Of a stretch of 64,000 bases of DNA, positions 25,020 through 37,544 are shown in pieces. The stretch is from Orbilia blumenaviensis (taxonomy: Eukaryota; Ascomycota; Orbiliomycetes; Orbiliales; Orbiliaceae), in assembly GCA_036872755.1 (NCBI GenBank), contig JAVHNS010000015.1, positions 62,001-126,000 on the forward strand, written 5' to 3'. The translations under genes and the position numbers were made by a program. The stretch's first letter is position 1, and each line of letters opens with the position of its first letter. Under the pieces are notes generated by a model, which saw nothing but the letters and a program-made list of their open reading frames with translations, made no database searches and was not told the origin of the DNA.

Positions 25020-26005
25020 CCTTGTCCCCTCCCATTGCCCTTCGCTTAAAGCTTAACCATAGCATACCTACCCTTTGCTACCGAGCTGAGGAAGAGAGAA
25101 AAGCTGACGGTATTAGCAGCAGGCCTGGCAGGAGGAGGAGGTATGTACGAGTACGTATAAGGTAGGGCCACCTTGACAATTCAATGCAATAGTGTCGTCG
25201 TCGTCGGCACCGACGGCTATGTTATCCAACTTTCTTTTTGCCGAAATGTCACCTACGCTGGTTTTAATACCCTCGATTTGATACTACTTGGGCCGCATCG
25301 GGATCTCCAGTTGCCTATTTTGCCCTTTCCCTTTTAAACCCTGAGCTTTTTGTGGCGGATGCGTAGTTAGTATGTTACCTGCAACCTAGGGCGATGGTCT
25401 TCTGGAAGAAAGCTTCGAAAGAGAAGAAAAAAAAAAAAAAAGGGTTTCCGATCGGGCTGGATTTGTAAGCTAAGCTGGCTATTGACCGGTTATCCCAGCG
25501 GATGGCCCATCTAGGTCCCGGGTGTCTACATCATCATACCATCATGCCCCAGCAGCCAGCCAGTAGTTTTTGTCAGACGTGCTACAACTGTTCAAGCGTG
25601 GTTTCATTTTCGTTGCAGTTATCGTCGACTGTTAATTTTTTCTTCTCTTCCCTTTGAGCCTGCATGCTGCATGTGATGATGATAATGATGATGATATACC
25701 TCGCCGTAATAGTGCTAGTTATCCCTCTCGACTAACGCGGCCGAATCTGGCGTTAATTATCCAAGATTAGATAAGATTCCTTGACCCGATCTTCAGATCC
25801 AATTCCAGGTTAGTGGGTCTAGACGCAGTTAGCCGTATTTCGATGCAGCGCAAACCGCCAATCCAAATTGGGCCTCTGCACGTGGCCTGGCTTTATGTCG
25901 TACATGGTCTGGACTGCAGACTTCAAGTGCAAGCTCCCCTCGCGCCTCGACCTGGCTTGAACATTGCAAAAAAAACGCATCAATTGATATCGACGCAGAA
26001 GAATC
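23816..26005. other. Divergent intergenic region (bZIP / thioesterase)
   Basis: 2.2 kb lies between divergent genes. It contains several simple repeats: GCA repeats near 24334-24358, GGAACT repeats near 24400-24420, a CTGT tract near 24466-24500, a T27 run (24993-25019) and GAT repeats near 25675-25694. The open frame at 24550-24158 on the minus strand is generated by these repeats. No further gene was recognised. Confidence 0.5.
24993..25019 (+). repeat. T27 homopolymer
   Basis: An uninterrupted run of 27 thymines in the spacer upstream of the thioesterase gene. Confidence 0.9.
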
Positions 26006-28365
26006 ATGCAGAGAATACCCATCCACAAGACCCTTCGCAATGTTGCAGCACTCCGGAAACTCAATTGCAGGGCATCGCCTTTCCTTCGTAGTCATGTGGA
26101 TCGTTCGCGGATTCACACTGCAAAGAGATATATCTCAGCTCCCGCTCAGCCGACCCTACTTTCTCCGAAGTTTACCGTCCCATGGCTCAAGGCGCTGGCG
26201 CTGAGGGACCATCCATCCGAAGCTCCTCCTTCTCCTGTGGCAAAGGAGGTGAAAGAGAAGTCGTTGCTGACCCCGAAACGAATGACGGACAGCTATTCGA
26301 GTTATGTATGTTAGCCATACTCTGTTGTTCCTCGTTCTAATTCGGGGAACACGTACCGGATTGTCACAACTCTTGCATCTGAGAAAGGAATGCTGATGCT
26401 GCTGATATATTTAGACTCTCGAGTTTGGAAAGGATGAATGGCTAGTTGATGTAGGTTGTTGGAATGTTTTAGGTAACTGAATAGAAAGATAATACTGACA
26501 GGTCAATGGAAAATAGTCATATGTAAACTCTACTGGCCAGCTAAGGTAGGGAGAGAAGTGAGGGACATCTCGTCTTGCACAAATGGTATCTAATGGACAT
26601 CCCTTGCAGGCTTGGGACCATATTCATGGATCTCGATGCTCTGGCCGGTATGTTTGCTTGCCCTAGCCATCTTCCCCAAACCCCTTTAAATCTAACACCT
26701 TCATAAAAAATCTAACCAGGAGTCATTGCATACAAACATGCCGGTGGGTTTCACAATTGTTCGGCTCGGAGAGTCGGCATAGGGCTTTCTCAACGCCTCA
26801 ACAAGCTAACCTAGGGTCTTGACTTTTAAGGCGAGGGGCCGACAATTGTCACTGCCGCAGTTGACAGAATATCCCTCCTGCATCCGCCAACGTCTTTTTG
26901 TGATATGGAACTCCGAGGCATGGTCACCTGGACTTCAGGCAGAAGCAGCATGGAGATATCGCTTGAAGTCGTGGCGGTGGAGGAGAACAAAACGGTGCTG
27001 ACCTGCCAATTTACAATGGTGGCGCTCGACCCAGTCACAAAGAAGTCTGTGCAGGCTTGGACCGATCTCTCAGGCTTCCTAGATCGATCAATACTACTAT
27101 TTTTACTTAGCGGGTTCTAACGACTTAGGCAGGGCCACGACCATAAATCCATTGATAGTAGAGACAGCAGAAGAGAAGCGAATCTTTGCCAGAGGCGAAG
27201 GTAATTTCCACCATTTGATTGCCACGAGGCATCAGGGATGGGCCCGCTGACAGATAATTTTGGAATCGAAAAATACCAGAGCGCAATCAGTTCAAGAGGG
27301 CCCTGGCTTCGACGTCTCTCGAAAAGCAAGCACCTAACGAAGAGGAGAGTAATCTGATCCATGGGATGTGGCGAGAATACCAACGCTACAAAGGAAAGTA
27401 CCACATGTACCACCCCATGTGAGGGAGCCCCTTGCATAAGTCTTTCGCCTAACATTTTCGTTACAAGCAGATCCTGGGTCTGGCGTCGAGATGCCTCCGA
27501 ATATCATCTATAGTTAGTGAGCTCCGATTGGAGCCGTTTGCCATTCGTCCGTGCAAAGCACTAACAGCTGGACCTCTAATTTGGTAGTGGCTGATACTCA
27601 GATTCAGACAACGCAGATTATGCAACCTCAGGTATGAGAGCCATGACCAGCATTATTTGTGAACAGAGGTCTAACCACGCCGGATTTGTCCATGGGCCGG
27701 TAATAGTATCGTAACCGTCACGTATGTAGAAACAACACACTTACGCACTATTCATTGGCAAAAGGGATTTCCAAGCTAACTCAGTTGTTCTAATATGACT
27801 CGGTCATTCCGGCGGCAAGTCTTATATGGTATGTCGAATGGGTCTTTTCAATATTTGATTGAACCAAGGCTGCGCTATTTTTTACTCTCTACCTTTACTC
27901 TTTTATCTCCGGGTCTCTAATCAAGCATCATCCATGTACTAGATTTTCGGGGGTCTTCTTTTACGAAACTCTATCGAACTTGCCTTTTGCTGTGCTGCAG
28001 CAGCATCCCATTCACGGCCAAGGTTCTTATCGATGTCTCCTTCCGTGTTTCGCGAGTCCGTTCCCGTTGGTGGGATATTGTATTTGACCGCTACAGTTGT
28101 GTATACTGAGCCCGCTCCCACGGGAGGAAGCCGGGTACAGGTCCGGGTTGATTCGAAGGTTCGAGACGTTCATCACAGCTCACTTCGGAACACCGGCACA
28201 TTTACGTACACCTTTGATACAGAAGAGGAGTTTGAAGTCTTACCCAAGACCTATGGGGAGTTTATTTCCTACATTGACGCGAGGAGGAAAGCAGAGGCCG
28301 AGCAGTCCTGGGCGGACACGAGGGATGATGTTCCTGACAACTTGGAAGCCAGCGTCGTGGAATAA
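26006..28365 (+). CDS. Mitochondrial Acot9-type acyl-CoA thioesterase (double hotdog), possibly damaged
   Basis: Read as about twelve exons: 26006-26305, 26415-26450, 26517-26545, 26610-26647, 26720-26743, 26831-27044, 27133-27200, 27280-~27419, 27471-27512, 27588-27631, 27667-27699, 27943-28365. An Arg-rich presequence precedes the first hotdog (TLEFGKDEWLVDSYVNSTG, LGTIFMDLDALAGVIAYKH, PTIVTAAVDRI, RSSMEISLEV, NPLIVETAEEKRIFARGE). The second hotdog has MPPNIIYMADT, FGGLLLRNSIELAF, SRPRFLSM, VPVGGILYLTATVVYTEP and FTYTFDTEEE. The order matches Acot9, which hydrolyses acyl-CoAs in the matrix. The joins from exon 1 to 8 and from 9 to 12 are in phase. The join 8-9 is not: all GT donors there are phase 2 while both usable acceptors need phase 1. 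Either a non-canonical site or a one-base lesion is present. Donor 7 (GTCTGT) is also weak. Confidence 0.8.
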
Positions 28366-31300
28366 TTTTAATAGGGGCAGGTACAATGTTGGTGGAGCAT
28401 ACGCTAAATTAGTCGTCGATATAGTTTATACTAAGTATTATCTTTTAAGTCCGTATACTTTTAAAAACCCCAAGTAGAAATTTTTATCGAAGATATCGCG
28501 TGGGATTGCCCGAAACTTTGTTGAAAATTTGATAGTCAAGTAGCAGGCTCGTTTCGAGACCTGGATGTTCAATTGCTATAATCCATGACTAGCCTTGTGC
28601 ACGGACAGGGTCAAGAGCTTGGTTGTACTCGTTCATGGGTTAGACCCAATTGGTTAACGAGATTCACGCACTAGTCCCGAAGCCGCTATATTTTTGTCAA
28701 TCTGCCGCTGGTGGGGCTAGTGTTTTTTTTCACAATTGCGCCTGCACTGTCGTTTTATGCCACTTGGTATGCGCTAGACGACTAATATTATTGATAATCC
28801 GGACGCTCGAGCTTTTTATGTGATAGCTAGTGGAAGTTTCCCAGCTTTCCATGTTGCAATGGAAGACTTTTAACCCGTGGCTTTGGATATTGACTTTTTT
28901 CGTGGGCACTCCTCAGACAAAACCTACACAGCAGACGTCACGCTTTGACCCGGTCTATCTACTAGCTGACAGTAGTGTCGATAGTTAGTTCGACGTCAAG
29001 GGTGACACGTGCGTTAGCGAGTATGTGTGTGGGCGTGTGAGTGTGAGTGTGAGTGTAGTCGGAAAATTCCAGTCGTCAAACCCCGAGGCTGGAAACTTTC
29101 GTCGACTGGAAGTACCGTGTTCACCCAGAGGACCGGTGCCCATGGCCACGGCACAAGCCTGTTGGATTGTTGTATGTGTGGGATTGATTGATTGATTGAT
29201 TGATTATGAAGTGCATTCATGCATATTCTCACTGGGATATCCGCTGATCGAGAACCAACTCTTCATGTACCTGAGATTTGTATGCATGCATATGCGGATG
29301 GTCTTTCGGCAGATGCTGCGGCCACAGCCTACCGAATGCAGCTGTCTATCTCCGCTTCAGCCGTACCTCTCTATATCAGGCCACAATATAATAGATTCGA
29401 ATCGTGAAGGCCCCATGCATCTCGCATCCAACAAAGTGGAAAGCGGGAAAATCTCGATTTAATCGATACCATCTCCACAATTAATTCCACTTCACAAGGC
29501 CAGTCGCATTGATGCCGACTCGCTTCCAGGGCGCTATTAGGTCCCTCTCTCCGTACAGTCGCGGCTGAAGACTACTTTTTTGGATTTCACGGTGCGGATG
29601 CAATTTTAAACGGTAAATGGCCAAGCTCGTTGGCGAAGTGGGAAGAAATGCTAGGGCCGGCCGGTATCAACGGTGAGTGTGGAGTTGTGCTAGTTGATGA
29701 GAATTTTTCCGAGCTCGTTCTCTAGAAAGTGGCCGAGTAAGGGCTAGACCATCTTGTGGTCTTTGAGTCCCTCTTTCCCCGTGGCTTTTTTTAACTAGCG
29801 TCCACAAGGGTCCAGAATAATAGTAATTGTTTGGGGATGTCTTTTGACTTTTAACCTGATCAGATAACGCCCACGGGCGTTTTATTTCCCCAAAAGCTTC
29901 ATGATATCATTCGTGCGCCCTTTCGCAGAGCTCTCCTTATGGTTCAGGATAGTTTGTTTATGATGTTCCTTACGGGCTTAACCTTTTAAATCTTTTGGTT
30001 CGGACGAATAAGTCAATTCCGTAGCCATACGGACCGAGAGCTAGCTAGAAGATAGACAGACCCGAGGGAAAGGAAAATATCCGAACGATGGGTTCCAAGT
30101 GTCGTAATGGCTTAGATGATGCACGGTGGGTGTTGCAAGTCCCAGTTATTAAACCGAGTCTTGGAAGGTTATATCGAAACGAGTGAAATTATAATGCCCC
30201 CAAATCGGTGGGTCGTCACAGGCTTGGTTTAGCGAGATCGAATCTCATAGATTCAGGGCCGTTATTGGCTGGCTATATCTCGATCGATCGCACTACCACT
30301 TATCCAGCCTGGCGCGGAAAAACACAATACAGAGCATGCACCTGCGGCTGGTGGACATGGTTCGGTGCATTGTGGAGGGCTTCCACCGAGGTTCCCTCCC
30401 CGGTTTGAAACCCCTTCCCTTCCCTTGTCTCGCTCGAGTTTTTTCGCCACCAAAATTTTTCTTCATATCATAGCTAGTAGATCATATCAGCCATACCATG
30501 GTTTCTTCGCAATAATGCACGTTCACGAATCAATCGAGTCAGGTTGATGCCGGGGGTGCCGGTCAAGCCACTCAATTGCTGAGCACAATTCAGTACGTCG
30601 AGATTCCAAGTTCACATGCATGGCATATGCTGCTCGCTGCGTGCCTGAGCCTATCACCTGTCACCACCCTCGTTTGCAAGCCCTAATGAATGGCTTTGAG
30701 AGGTACGAGGCGTTCATCCGTTACGTTTGAAAGCTTGCAGGTTGCATTTAGGCTCGCAATATCTGGCTGCCCCTTCTTCCAATCGACTATGTGTGTATGT
30801 ACTATTCCCAGTGGGTGAGCGGGTCTCGAATCTCAAGGACCATGGACCCCTGGGCTAACTCTCCTTGTGAAAATGTGCACGCATTTCCGAAAAGAAAAGA
30901 AAAGAAAAGAAAACAATCTGTTAGTTCTTCTTCTTCTTTTTTTTTTTTGCACTCTCGCGTGGAAATGAGATCTTGACAGCCATCGGTGCATCTACGATAG
31001 CCTTTCCTCGCTTGGCCTAAGCCATAGAGGGGGCTTCCGAAAGGCTACCGCAAGGGACTTTTACGCAAGGGCAATGTGCGGCCCATGAATCGTGGCGGCT
31101 AGACACAGGATCCCTATGTATCCAACCTGCCCAGGATGCACCGTCCTGTTCAGCTCGACCCGAATCTTGGTATCAGGTTTTTTTTCTTCTTCTTCTTCCA
31201 GTCCTATTCCTGCGTTAAGGTTGGCTATGCCATACCCGGGCCAACAGTGTGTGCGTGCGTGCATGTGTGTTTGTGTGTGTGTCTGTGTGAGAATATAACC

Positions 31301-31506
31301 GGTTCGTACCCCGATAGTGAATTTACCATTTCCCCTTCTACTATCAGGTTCTTTCTCTCGTTACGCTTTGTACCTGTTATACCCATCGTTTTATAGGTTG
31401 TGTGGAGGTAGTTGCATCTTAAAAAAAAAAGCCTTTCCAACGAAGTTAAGCGTCGTTGGAGTACTATCAAAAGGTTTGAATCCATATTGTTGGAAAAATA
31501 CTCGAT
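28366..31506. other. Intergenic stretch, no gene recognised
   Basis: 3.1 kb with only short frames in simple or skewed DNA. Features seen: a GATT tandem repeat at 29182-29205, an AAAAG repeat near 30893-30911, GT-rich DNA near 31245-31290 and pyrimidine runs. A short TGGCCGAGTAAGGGC near 29733 resembles a tRNA A-box but has no partner B-box. Confidence 0.5.
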
Positions 31507-34049
31507 ATGACGGAACGACAGAGGTTATTGCCTGGTGAGGTCGCTCACCAGGATTTTGAGGCCGGATACATTGCCTTGTCCTACGCCGTTTCATATATTG
31601 GATCTGTCACCACATTAGAGCTTCTGAATAGAAGAACTGGTAATCGAGGATGGTACAATTGGTATGTACATGTTCTATGTTGGATAGCTACGTAGATGGG
31701 GAAGAGATCGACGTCCAGACCTGTTCCTAATATACATGCATGATTCTATAGGAGTCTGTTGGTTGCTTCAGCCATATCCATGGGATCGGTAAGACATCAT
31801 CCGATGATAGACAACAAACGTCCGAGACATTGACTTACATTCGCTGGACAGATTGCCATATGGGGAATGCACTTCATCGGTAACAGGGCTATAATCCTCG
31901 ACTATGGAGTTGAGAGCCATCAACTTATATACAACTCGAGCTTCACCGCTCTATCCTTCTTCCTGCCCATCGTCGTCCTTCTCACGGCCTATATGTTCAT
32001 CGGAACGAGTGAAGATGTCAGCATTGTCCGTGTGTCTGTTGGTGGGACTACGGCTGGCTTAGCTATCGTTCTGATGCACTACCTTGGCCAATTCGGTATC
32101 ACCAACTATACGTCTGTCTACAAAATACCGTTCGTCGTTGGTAGCGTTATCATTGCCATCCTCGCCAGCAATGTTGCCCTCTTGATCTTCTTTGTGTCTC
32201 GATCACGATGGGCTGGTACTTGGTGGAAGCGTATTGGATGCAGCTTTGTTCTTGCCGGGGTAAGGTTTTGGTTATAGATTTGTTGTATGATGTCATGGTT
32301 ACTAACTCTATGTATATGCAGGCTGTCTCTGGTATGCATTGGCTCGCCACCGTCGGAACGAATTACAGACTGCGTAATGCGGCTCTACCAAAGAGCACAC
32401 TTGATAGGAAGCAAACCGTCATTGTTGTTGGAACTCTTGTAAGAAACTGTCTATCGATCATCTGTTGTATCTTGCAACGACTGACATGACGCTAGTGCGT
32501 TTTCACCTGTACTTGCTTGTTAGCTTATGCTATCATTGCGGGAACGAGGGCCCGACAGATGGTGACTAAAGTCCGTAAGGTAACCCTGTCTGCGGTGATG
32601 TTCGATCCAGATGGGCGTCTTATGGTTTCCACCAGTGGTACCTTGCCAACTGAAGTCATCACTGATACCCTGAACTCTCTTCTCGACCAAGAGTTTTCCA
32701 AAGAGCACCCAGTGTTCCTATGGTTCTATCGAGTATCTCGATCTTGGACCGGTGTTAAGGATATCGTGTCGGGTATGCAGAAGCATCTTCGTCACATCGA
32801 TCTCAAGAAGATCGGGACCGAAGAGCAGTCTGAATTGAACATCGTTTTCCGTGAACTGCTCTGTGTCGCTGCTAAGAAGCTTTCGGAGCAGCTGAGGCTG
32901 CCGATGGAAAATCTCGGTGCTCTCCATGATGATATCCTACACACAAGCTCTAATTCTAGGAGCAGGGTCAATACTCCGGTAGGCCCGAGCGATATCGAGA
33001 GACTTCGCAAAATCTCCAGCAGCGGTAGGGGTCAGACACTGTTCGTTTATAGGGAGGTCACCAGAGATGAGGCCGCAAGACTCCAGTCTCATGGTTACCG
33101 ATTTGCGAGTGTCAAGGTTGCCACCGACGTTGTTGCACGTTCTCTCCAGGTCCCGCGCGATGTGTTAACTGAGCACTTCAAGGATATGCGAGATGCATCT
33201 CAAATTGAGAGTATCTTGGAGCCTGGTGTTCATATCGGATGCTTCGCCTGTCGTGCTAACATCGATGGTGGGTTCGACGTTCTTGTCCAAAAGTTGCAAC
33301 CAAACCTCGTCCCATCTGTTCAACTGCCCGTGTCCACTCTTACAGACGAACTCAAGCAAATAATCCAATCATTACATGGAATGACCCTCAGGAGCGTTTC
33401 AAGAACATTGGAAATGAAGCAAAACTCGGCGTCGGGTTTTGAGCGTTCTTGCATTGGGGAGATAAGGTCTGCCGTCCGCGCTCTTACAAAGGCGTATCCA
33501 GATACCTTCTGGCAAGATGCCGTCTTCTCTTCAATCCCAGTCTCTATGCCCTGTCGATCGGGAAACGAAGAAGTCGAGCACGCCACTGCTCAAATGTTCG
33601 TCTTCCGCACCATCGTTCCGATCCACCAAAGAGAACTGAGCGACGGTATCAGAATTGCACCGTTTGATTTCTTCACCACCCAACAGCGCACGTTCTCCAC
33701 AAGTCGGGACCATGAGGTTTTCGCCAGGCAGATCCATACCGAATTCTCTGGGCTTTCAGAAAGATACACTCTTCCGCCTAGCTCCTCAGGAATCCCTGCG
33801 AGGCTCCGTGCTTTGTTTGGGATGTCGGGACGCCCTAGTACGGCTGAGAAGACGCTTGTGGAGAACCCGTTTGCAAATATCATGATATCTCAGGCTGTAG
33901 ATGTCCACTCGGCTAAGACTTCAATGGAGATCCATGAATTGGATACGCTAAGAACAACAGGTGCAGCTGTGGTCGTCCGAGAGGTTGAGGAACCAACCTG
34001 GGCTGAAGAATACTTCCACCTGCTTATGAGCAAGCCACGCTCGCCATAA
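31507..34049 (+). CDS. Seven-TM MHYT-domain membrane protein with large cytosolic domain
   Basis: Five exons (31507-31661, 31752-31788, 31852-32259, 32322-32438, 32496-34049) encode 756 residues. About seven hydrophobic helices fill residues 17-260. Three MHYT motifs sit at the ends of helices: GMHFIG (70-73), LMHYLG (139-142) and SGMHWLA (205-208). In bacteria the MHYT domain is proposed to bind a metal, perhaps copper, through the Met/His residues and to sense oxygen, CO or NO; it is usually fused to GGDEF/EAL or kinase domains. Here the ~490-residue C-terminal part (from TRARQMVTKVRKVTLSAVMFD) shows none of those; it begins with a PAS-like FDPDGRLMVSTSGTLPTE segment and is otherwise unfamiliar. 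Function in fungi is unknown to me. Confidence 0.88.
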
Positions 34050-34548
34050 GTTTTCTTTTTTCTTTTCTTCTCCTTTCCTTTGTCTACTTCATTTTATGTT
34101 ACGGGTTTATGGATGATTTGCTACGATACCCCAAAGGTTTTTACACAGGATCAAAGCATTGGATATATATTGGGTTTATTTCTCTTCTATTTCATTTGTA
34201 TTATTTTTCGACCCTGCTTCTCAAAAGAACAAGTACATCCTTTTTTTTCTTTTTTTTCTACTCTTGCTCGATTCAGCGCCACAATGTACACTACACATAA
34301 AAACTTGTAATGTTACGAAACCGTTATTCTTCTTTTTTAAAAAATCAAAGGAACAGAGGAGCAGGCTGGGGGCGTCATGTATATATAGTAGTAGTTCGCC
34401 ACTATCATAAACCAGGGTTCAAGACACAAAAAGAACGAAAGAACATATAATAATAATTCCTTGTATTAACTATTAACAAACCTCGTTATATAATTCCGCG
34501 ATAAGGAAAACAGATTGGAAATGCATACATACGGAAACCGGAAGTGAA

Positions 34549-34563
34549 GGGGGGGGGGGGGGG
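34549..34563 (+). repeat. G15 homopolymer
   Basis: An uninterrupted run of 15 guanines about 500 bp past the MHYT gene; such runs are rare in fungal DNA and could form G-quadruplex structure. Confidence 0.85.
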
Positions 34564-36004
34564 CAATGACGAAAAAAGGGAGCCACCTGTTGTCAACTGT
34601 CATTTTTCTTTTTTGAGGTTCAAGCTTGGGTGGATTGTGCCGAATATCGGCTGGAAGCGATCGGTTTCGTTGTATTTTTCAATGGGGGACTTCGTTTCGC
34701 ACCTGCTTACGAAATCACGAGAATGGGCGGTATTGCACAACTGTGGAGTACATTCCATACTCTTTTTGACAGTTCTGTTCTGCATGTGAAAAAAGTTGTC
34801 TAACGGGTACACATGTGCAGAAAGCGAACGAGAAGCCAAGTAATATGGTATTAGAGGAAGAAGGATAAAAAGGGCAGCATAAGCATGTTTCGTTTCATGG
34901 TTTAGAAAAACCACGCATTTTCGGGGTGGTCAACCGTGGATGAATTGACTTGCTGGATACAAAACGTTTGTGAACTAGCTGCAAGTATCACCAAAAGCTC
35001 GGAAGATTTCGGAGGCACCAAACCACCCCTTCCCTTTCCATTTGGGGAAAACACCCTTTTTAGGCATGTGTACACAGTACGCAGGTAATTGAGTATGTGG
35101 AAGTAGCATGGTACTTACACTTACAACTTACATTACATAGTGTCGGGTCTTTGGGTTCAGGATTTCGATTGGGGATGTGGGGAATCCTGGAAGGAGGGAT
35201 GAATGGATGATGGATGGGCGGCAGGACCTATTAGTGGGTTGACTTGAAACTCTTTTTCTTTTCCTTTCGAGATGGTTCCCCTAGACTGGTTAAGTGGTCG
35301 ACGCCTTCACAGTCGGGATCTTCTTTTAACCCACATTTTGGATTGAGGTTCCATGCGAAACGATTCAGGGAAGGACAAGACCGGATGAATTAGGATTCAT
35401 CTTCTAAAATTCCATAAGCGACTTCGGAGTTAGGTTTATTCGTTCAGATCAATTATACCAACCTGGTAAATATCTATGGTAGTTGGTAGGAACTGTTGGG
35501 CAAATTGGCAAATGGGAATTGCAAACAAAAATCTCTTTAACGGCGAAATGCAAAACACCACAGTAGCAAAGAGTGTGTATGTAGGGTGCGGAGGGGTCTG
35601 CAGGAGAAACGAGGTAGAAAAAAAGAAATAACAAGCAGATCCCGGCTGTCCGTGCATGCGGCAAGCAAGGCAAGGCAAAGGTTCGAACTTGTCATCCCAC
35701 GTCTCCGCAAGATTTCCTTTCCAGTGGTTGACAACTCCACACGAGCGGTTGCTACTTTCGCCGCGACGAGTGTTCTTTTTCACATGTGCTGTTGGAAGTG
35801 TGCAAGTGAGGTACTTACTATGTAGTGGGTAGTTCTGGATAACTGGATGTACCCAAAGGGAAAAAAACATGGTGTGATTATCGTCTTGCATTATCGGCGT
35901 GCATGGTCGTTGCTTAGTTCGTTAGCCTCCACAGTCTAAACCCCCCGCCTCGCTCACGAACCAAGAGACCCCAAGAGGTTCGCCGAACTGTCGGAGCAAT
36001 TGAG

Positions 36005-36011
<7 letters not shown>

Positions 36012-36085
<74 letters not shown>
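36012..36085 (+). repeat. (CA)37 dinucleotide microsatellite
   Basis: A perfect 74-bp CA/TG tract. The Cys/Val and Thr/His frames through it are artefacts of the repeat. Confidence 0.97.
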
Positions 36086-36086
<1 letters not shown>

Positions 36087-37211
36087 CCAAAGAAAATGTC
36101 GGCGTATGTAAGAAAAGTAGATTGATGGCTGTGTCAGACGGCGTTCGTATCGGGGCTGTTGAATATAGCAAGCAGTAGTATCAAGAAAAGAAGACGGGAC
36201 CCCAGATCGGGGACTTTTATGAACGAACGGAAGCTAAAATACCCAGAAAGTACTGAGTACCTCAGTCAGTACTTGGTTATCAAGTATTGATGTTTTGATT
36301 GAATTCTCGGATCCGAGGAAGCTCTGGAGTTATATATAGAGAGGCAAGACTCCCTTCTTCTTCTTCTCTCAGAGCATTCTTAATCGTGAATCGAAAGAGT
36401 CGATTGTATCAGACAGACAGACAGACAGTAAAACCCCGTATTTCGGAACTTCAGCTGCCGTAAAAACAATTAATTGAGCGGTCATCGGCACCACTACAAC
36501 TGCAACTGCAACTGCAAGTTAAACTGCACCAAAAAGCCTGGACCGGATAGCCAGTCATCGCTAGACCCAAATCCTGACGCCTTCTTGCGTGCGCATTAGC
36601 CGGATCGCAACTGTGTGTGTGTGTGCAGGGCGCACATCCATACATACATACCTGGCAGATATCATTAGCATAGACTCACTCCATCTGCGTTTTCGCCTCC
36701 CAAGTAATACGACAACAGAAGATACAAATACGCCGTCGTATCTTCTCTCATCTATCTCTTCTTCTTCCTACCCTTCTCTCCTGCTACTTACTCCATTACA
36801 ATCACCAAGTTTGATTCAGTCGCAATTCCTTCCTTCCTTCCTCTAGCTGTTGAGCTCCCTGTTGGTTTTCTGTGTCAGTAGTAGACTATCGACTTGGGTG
36901 TGTGGTCCGTCTGAAACCTTCGAAAATTTCCCGGAACAAACGCAACAGCGCCAACACTTTTCACGGGACGCTTTCCTGTCTCTGCTCTACTCCACCACCA
37001 CATTCCGCTTCCGTGTGCTGCTACTCATTTTTTTATTTAATATATCGGCTCCCCCCCAACGTCTTCCATCCTCATCCCTCCTCAACCACCAACAACCACT
37101 ACTACTCCCACTTCTATTCACTACTACTACGACTTCATCCTACTTCTCTCCCTATACACCAAAACATAAAACAATAACCTTCCCGGTTTATAATAACACA
37201 CATCCGCCACA

Positions 37212-37544
37212 ATGAACCCAACCAGAGTCCTCGCCCGCCGCACCCCACTCATCCACTTCATCGGCAAACGCTCCATCCCAGAGGCCATCGACCACACCCC
37301 TCGTGTCCACCCAGCCTCTCCTTCCTCCTCCCTACCAACCTCCTTCAAGCAGTACCGCGAGGCCATTGCCAATCAGCACGGTCCACTAGCCACCCGATCA
37401 GCTTCCTCAAAGTCCTACTTCTCGCCTGCCCCACCAAAGGGACAGTACTTCGACCGCAGCGAGCTTCCAGCTAGATTTGGACGCCTCAGGTGGTCTGCTG
37501 ATGAGATTGCAGCTGTTGAGAGCGGTGGTGCCAGCCTTGCCTAA
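37212..37544 (+). CDS. KGD4: 2-oxoglutarate dehydrogenase subunit 4 (Kgd4/Ymr31, MRPS36 family)
   Basis: A single exon of 110 residues. Kgd4 is a small mitochondrial protein that tethers the E3 subunit to the E1-E2 core of the 2-oxoglutarate dehydrogenase complex; it was earlier listed as mitoribosomal protein S36. The N-terminus (MNPTRVLARRTPLIHFIGKR) matches the family opening with its IxFIGKR motif and basic targeting character. The C-terminus (PARFGRLRWSADEIAAVESGGAS) matches the conserved end that contacts the complex (pattern R-[FY]-x-x-x-x-x-x-x-E-[IM]-x-A-[IV]-x-x-GGA). The middle is Pro/Ser-rich. Length is typical. The ATG follows a pyrimidine-rich leader and no intron is needed. Confidence 0.88.
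   Translation: MNPTRVLARRTPLIHFIGKRSIPEAIDHTPRVHPASPSSSLPTSFKQYREAIANQHGPLATRSASSKSYFSPAPPKGQYFDRSELPARFGRLRWSADEIAAVESGGASLA

Larger units (their letters stand above)
34050..37211. other. Intergenic stretch with microsatellites
   Basis: 3.2 kb between the MHYT gene and KGD4. It contains a G15 run (34549-34563), an AC37 microsatellite (36012-36085), an ACAG repeat near 36411-36428 and an AACTGC repeat near 36496-36515. The last ~500 bp upstream of KGD4 are strongly pyrimidine-rich, as in many fungal promoters and leaders of highly expressed genes. No gene was recognised. Confidence 0.5.

Noticed and set aside
29725..29800. tRNA-like A-box TGGCCGAGTAAGGGC followed by a T-run
   Set aside because: No GGTTCGANNCC-type B-box and no cloverleaf pairing could be drawn.
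35914..36171. Frame encoding alternating Cys-Val
   Set aside because: Produced entirely by the CA37 microsatellite.
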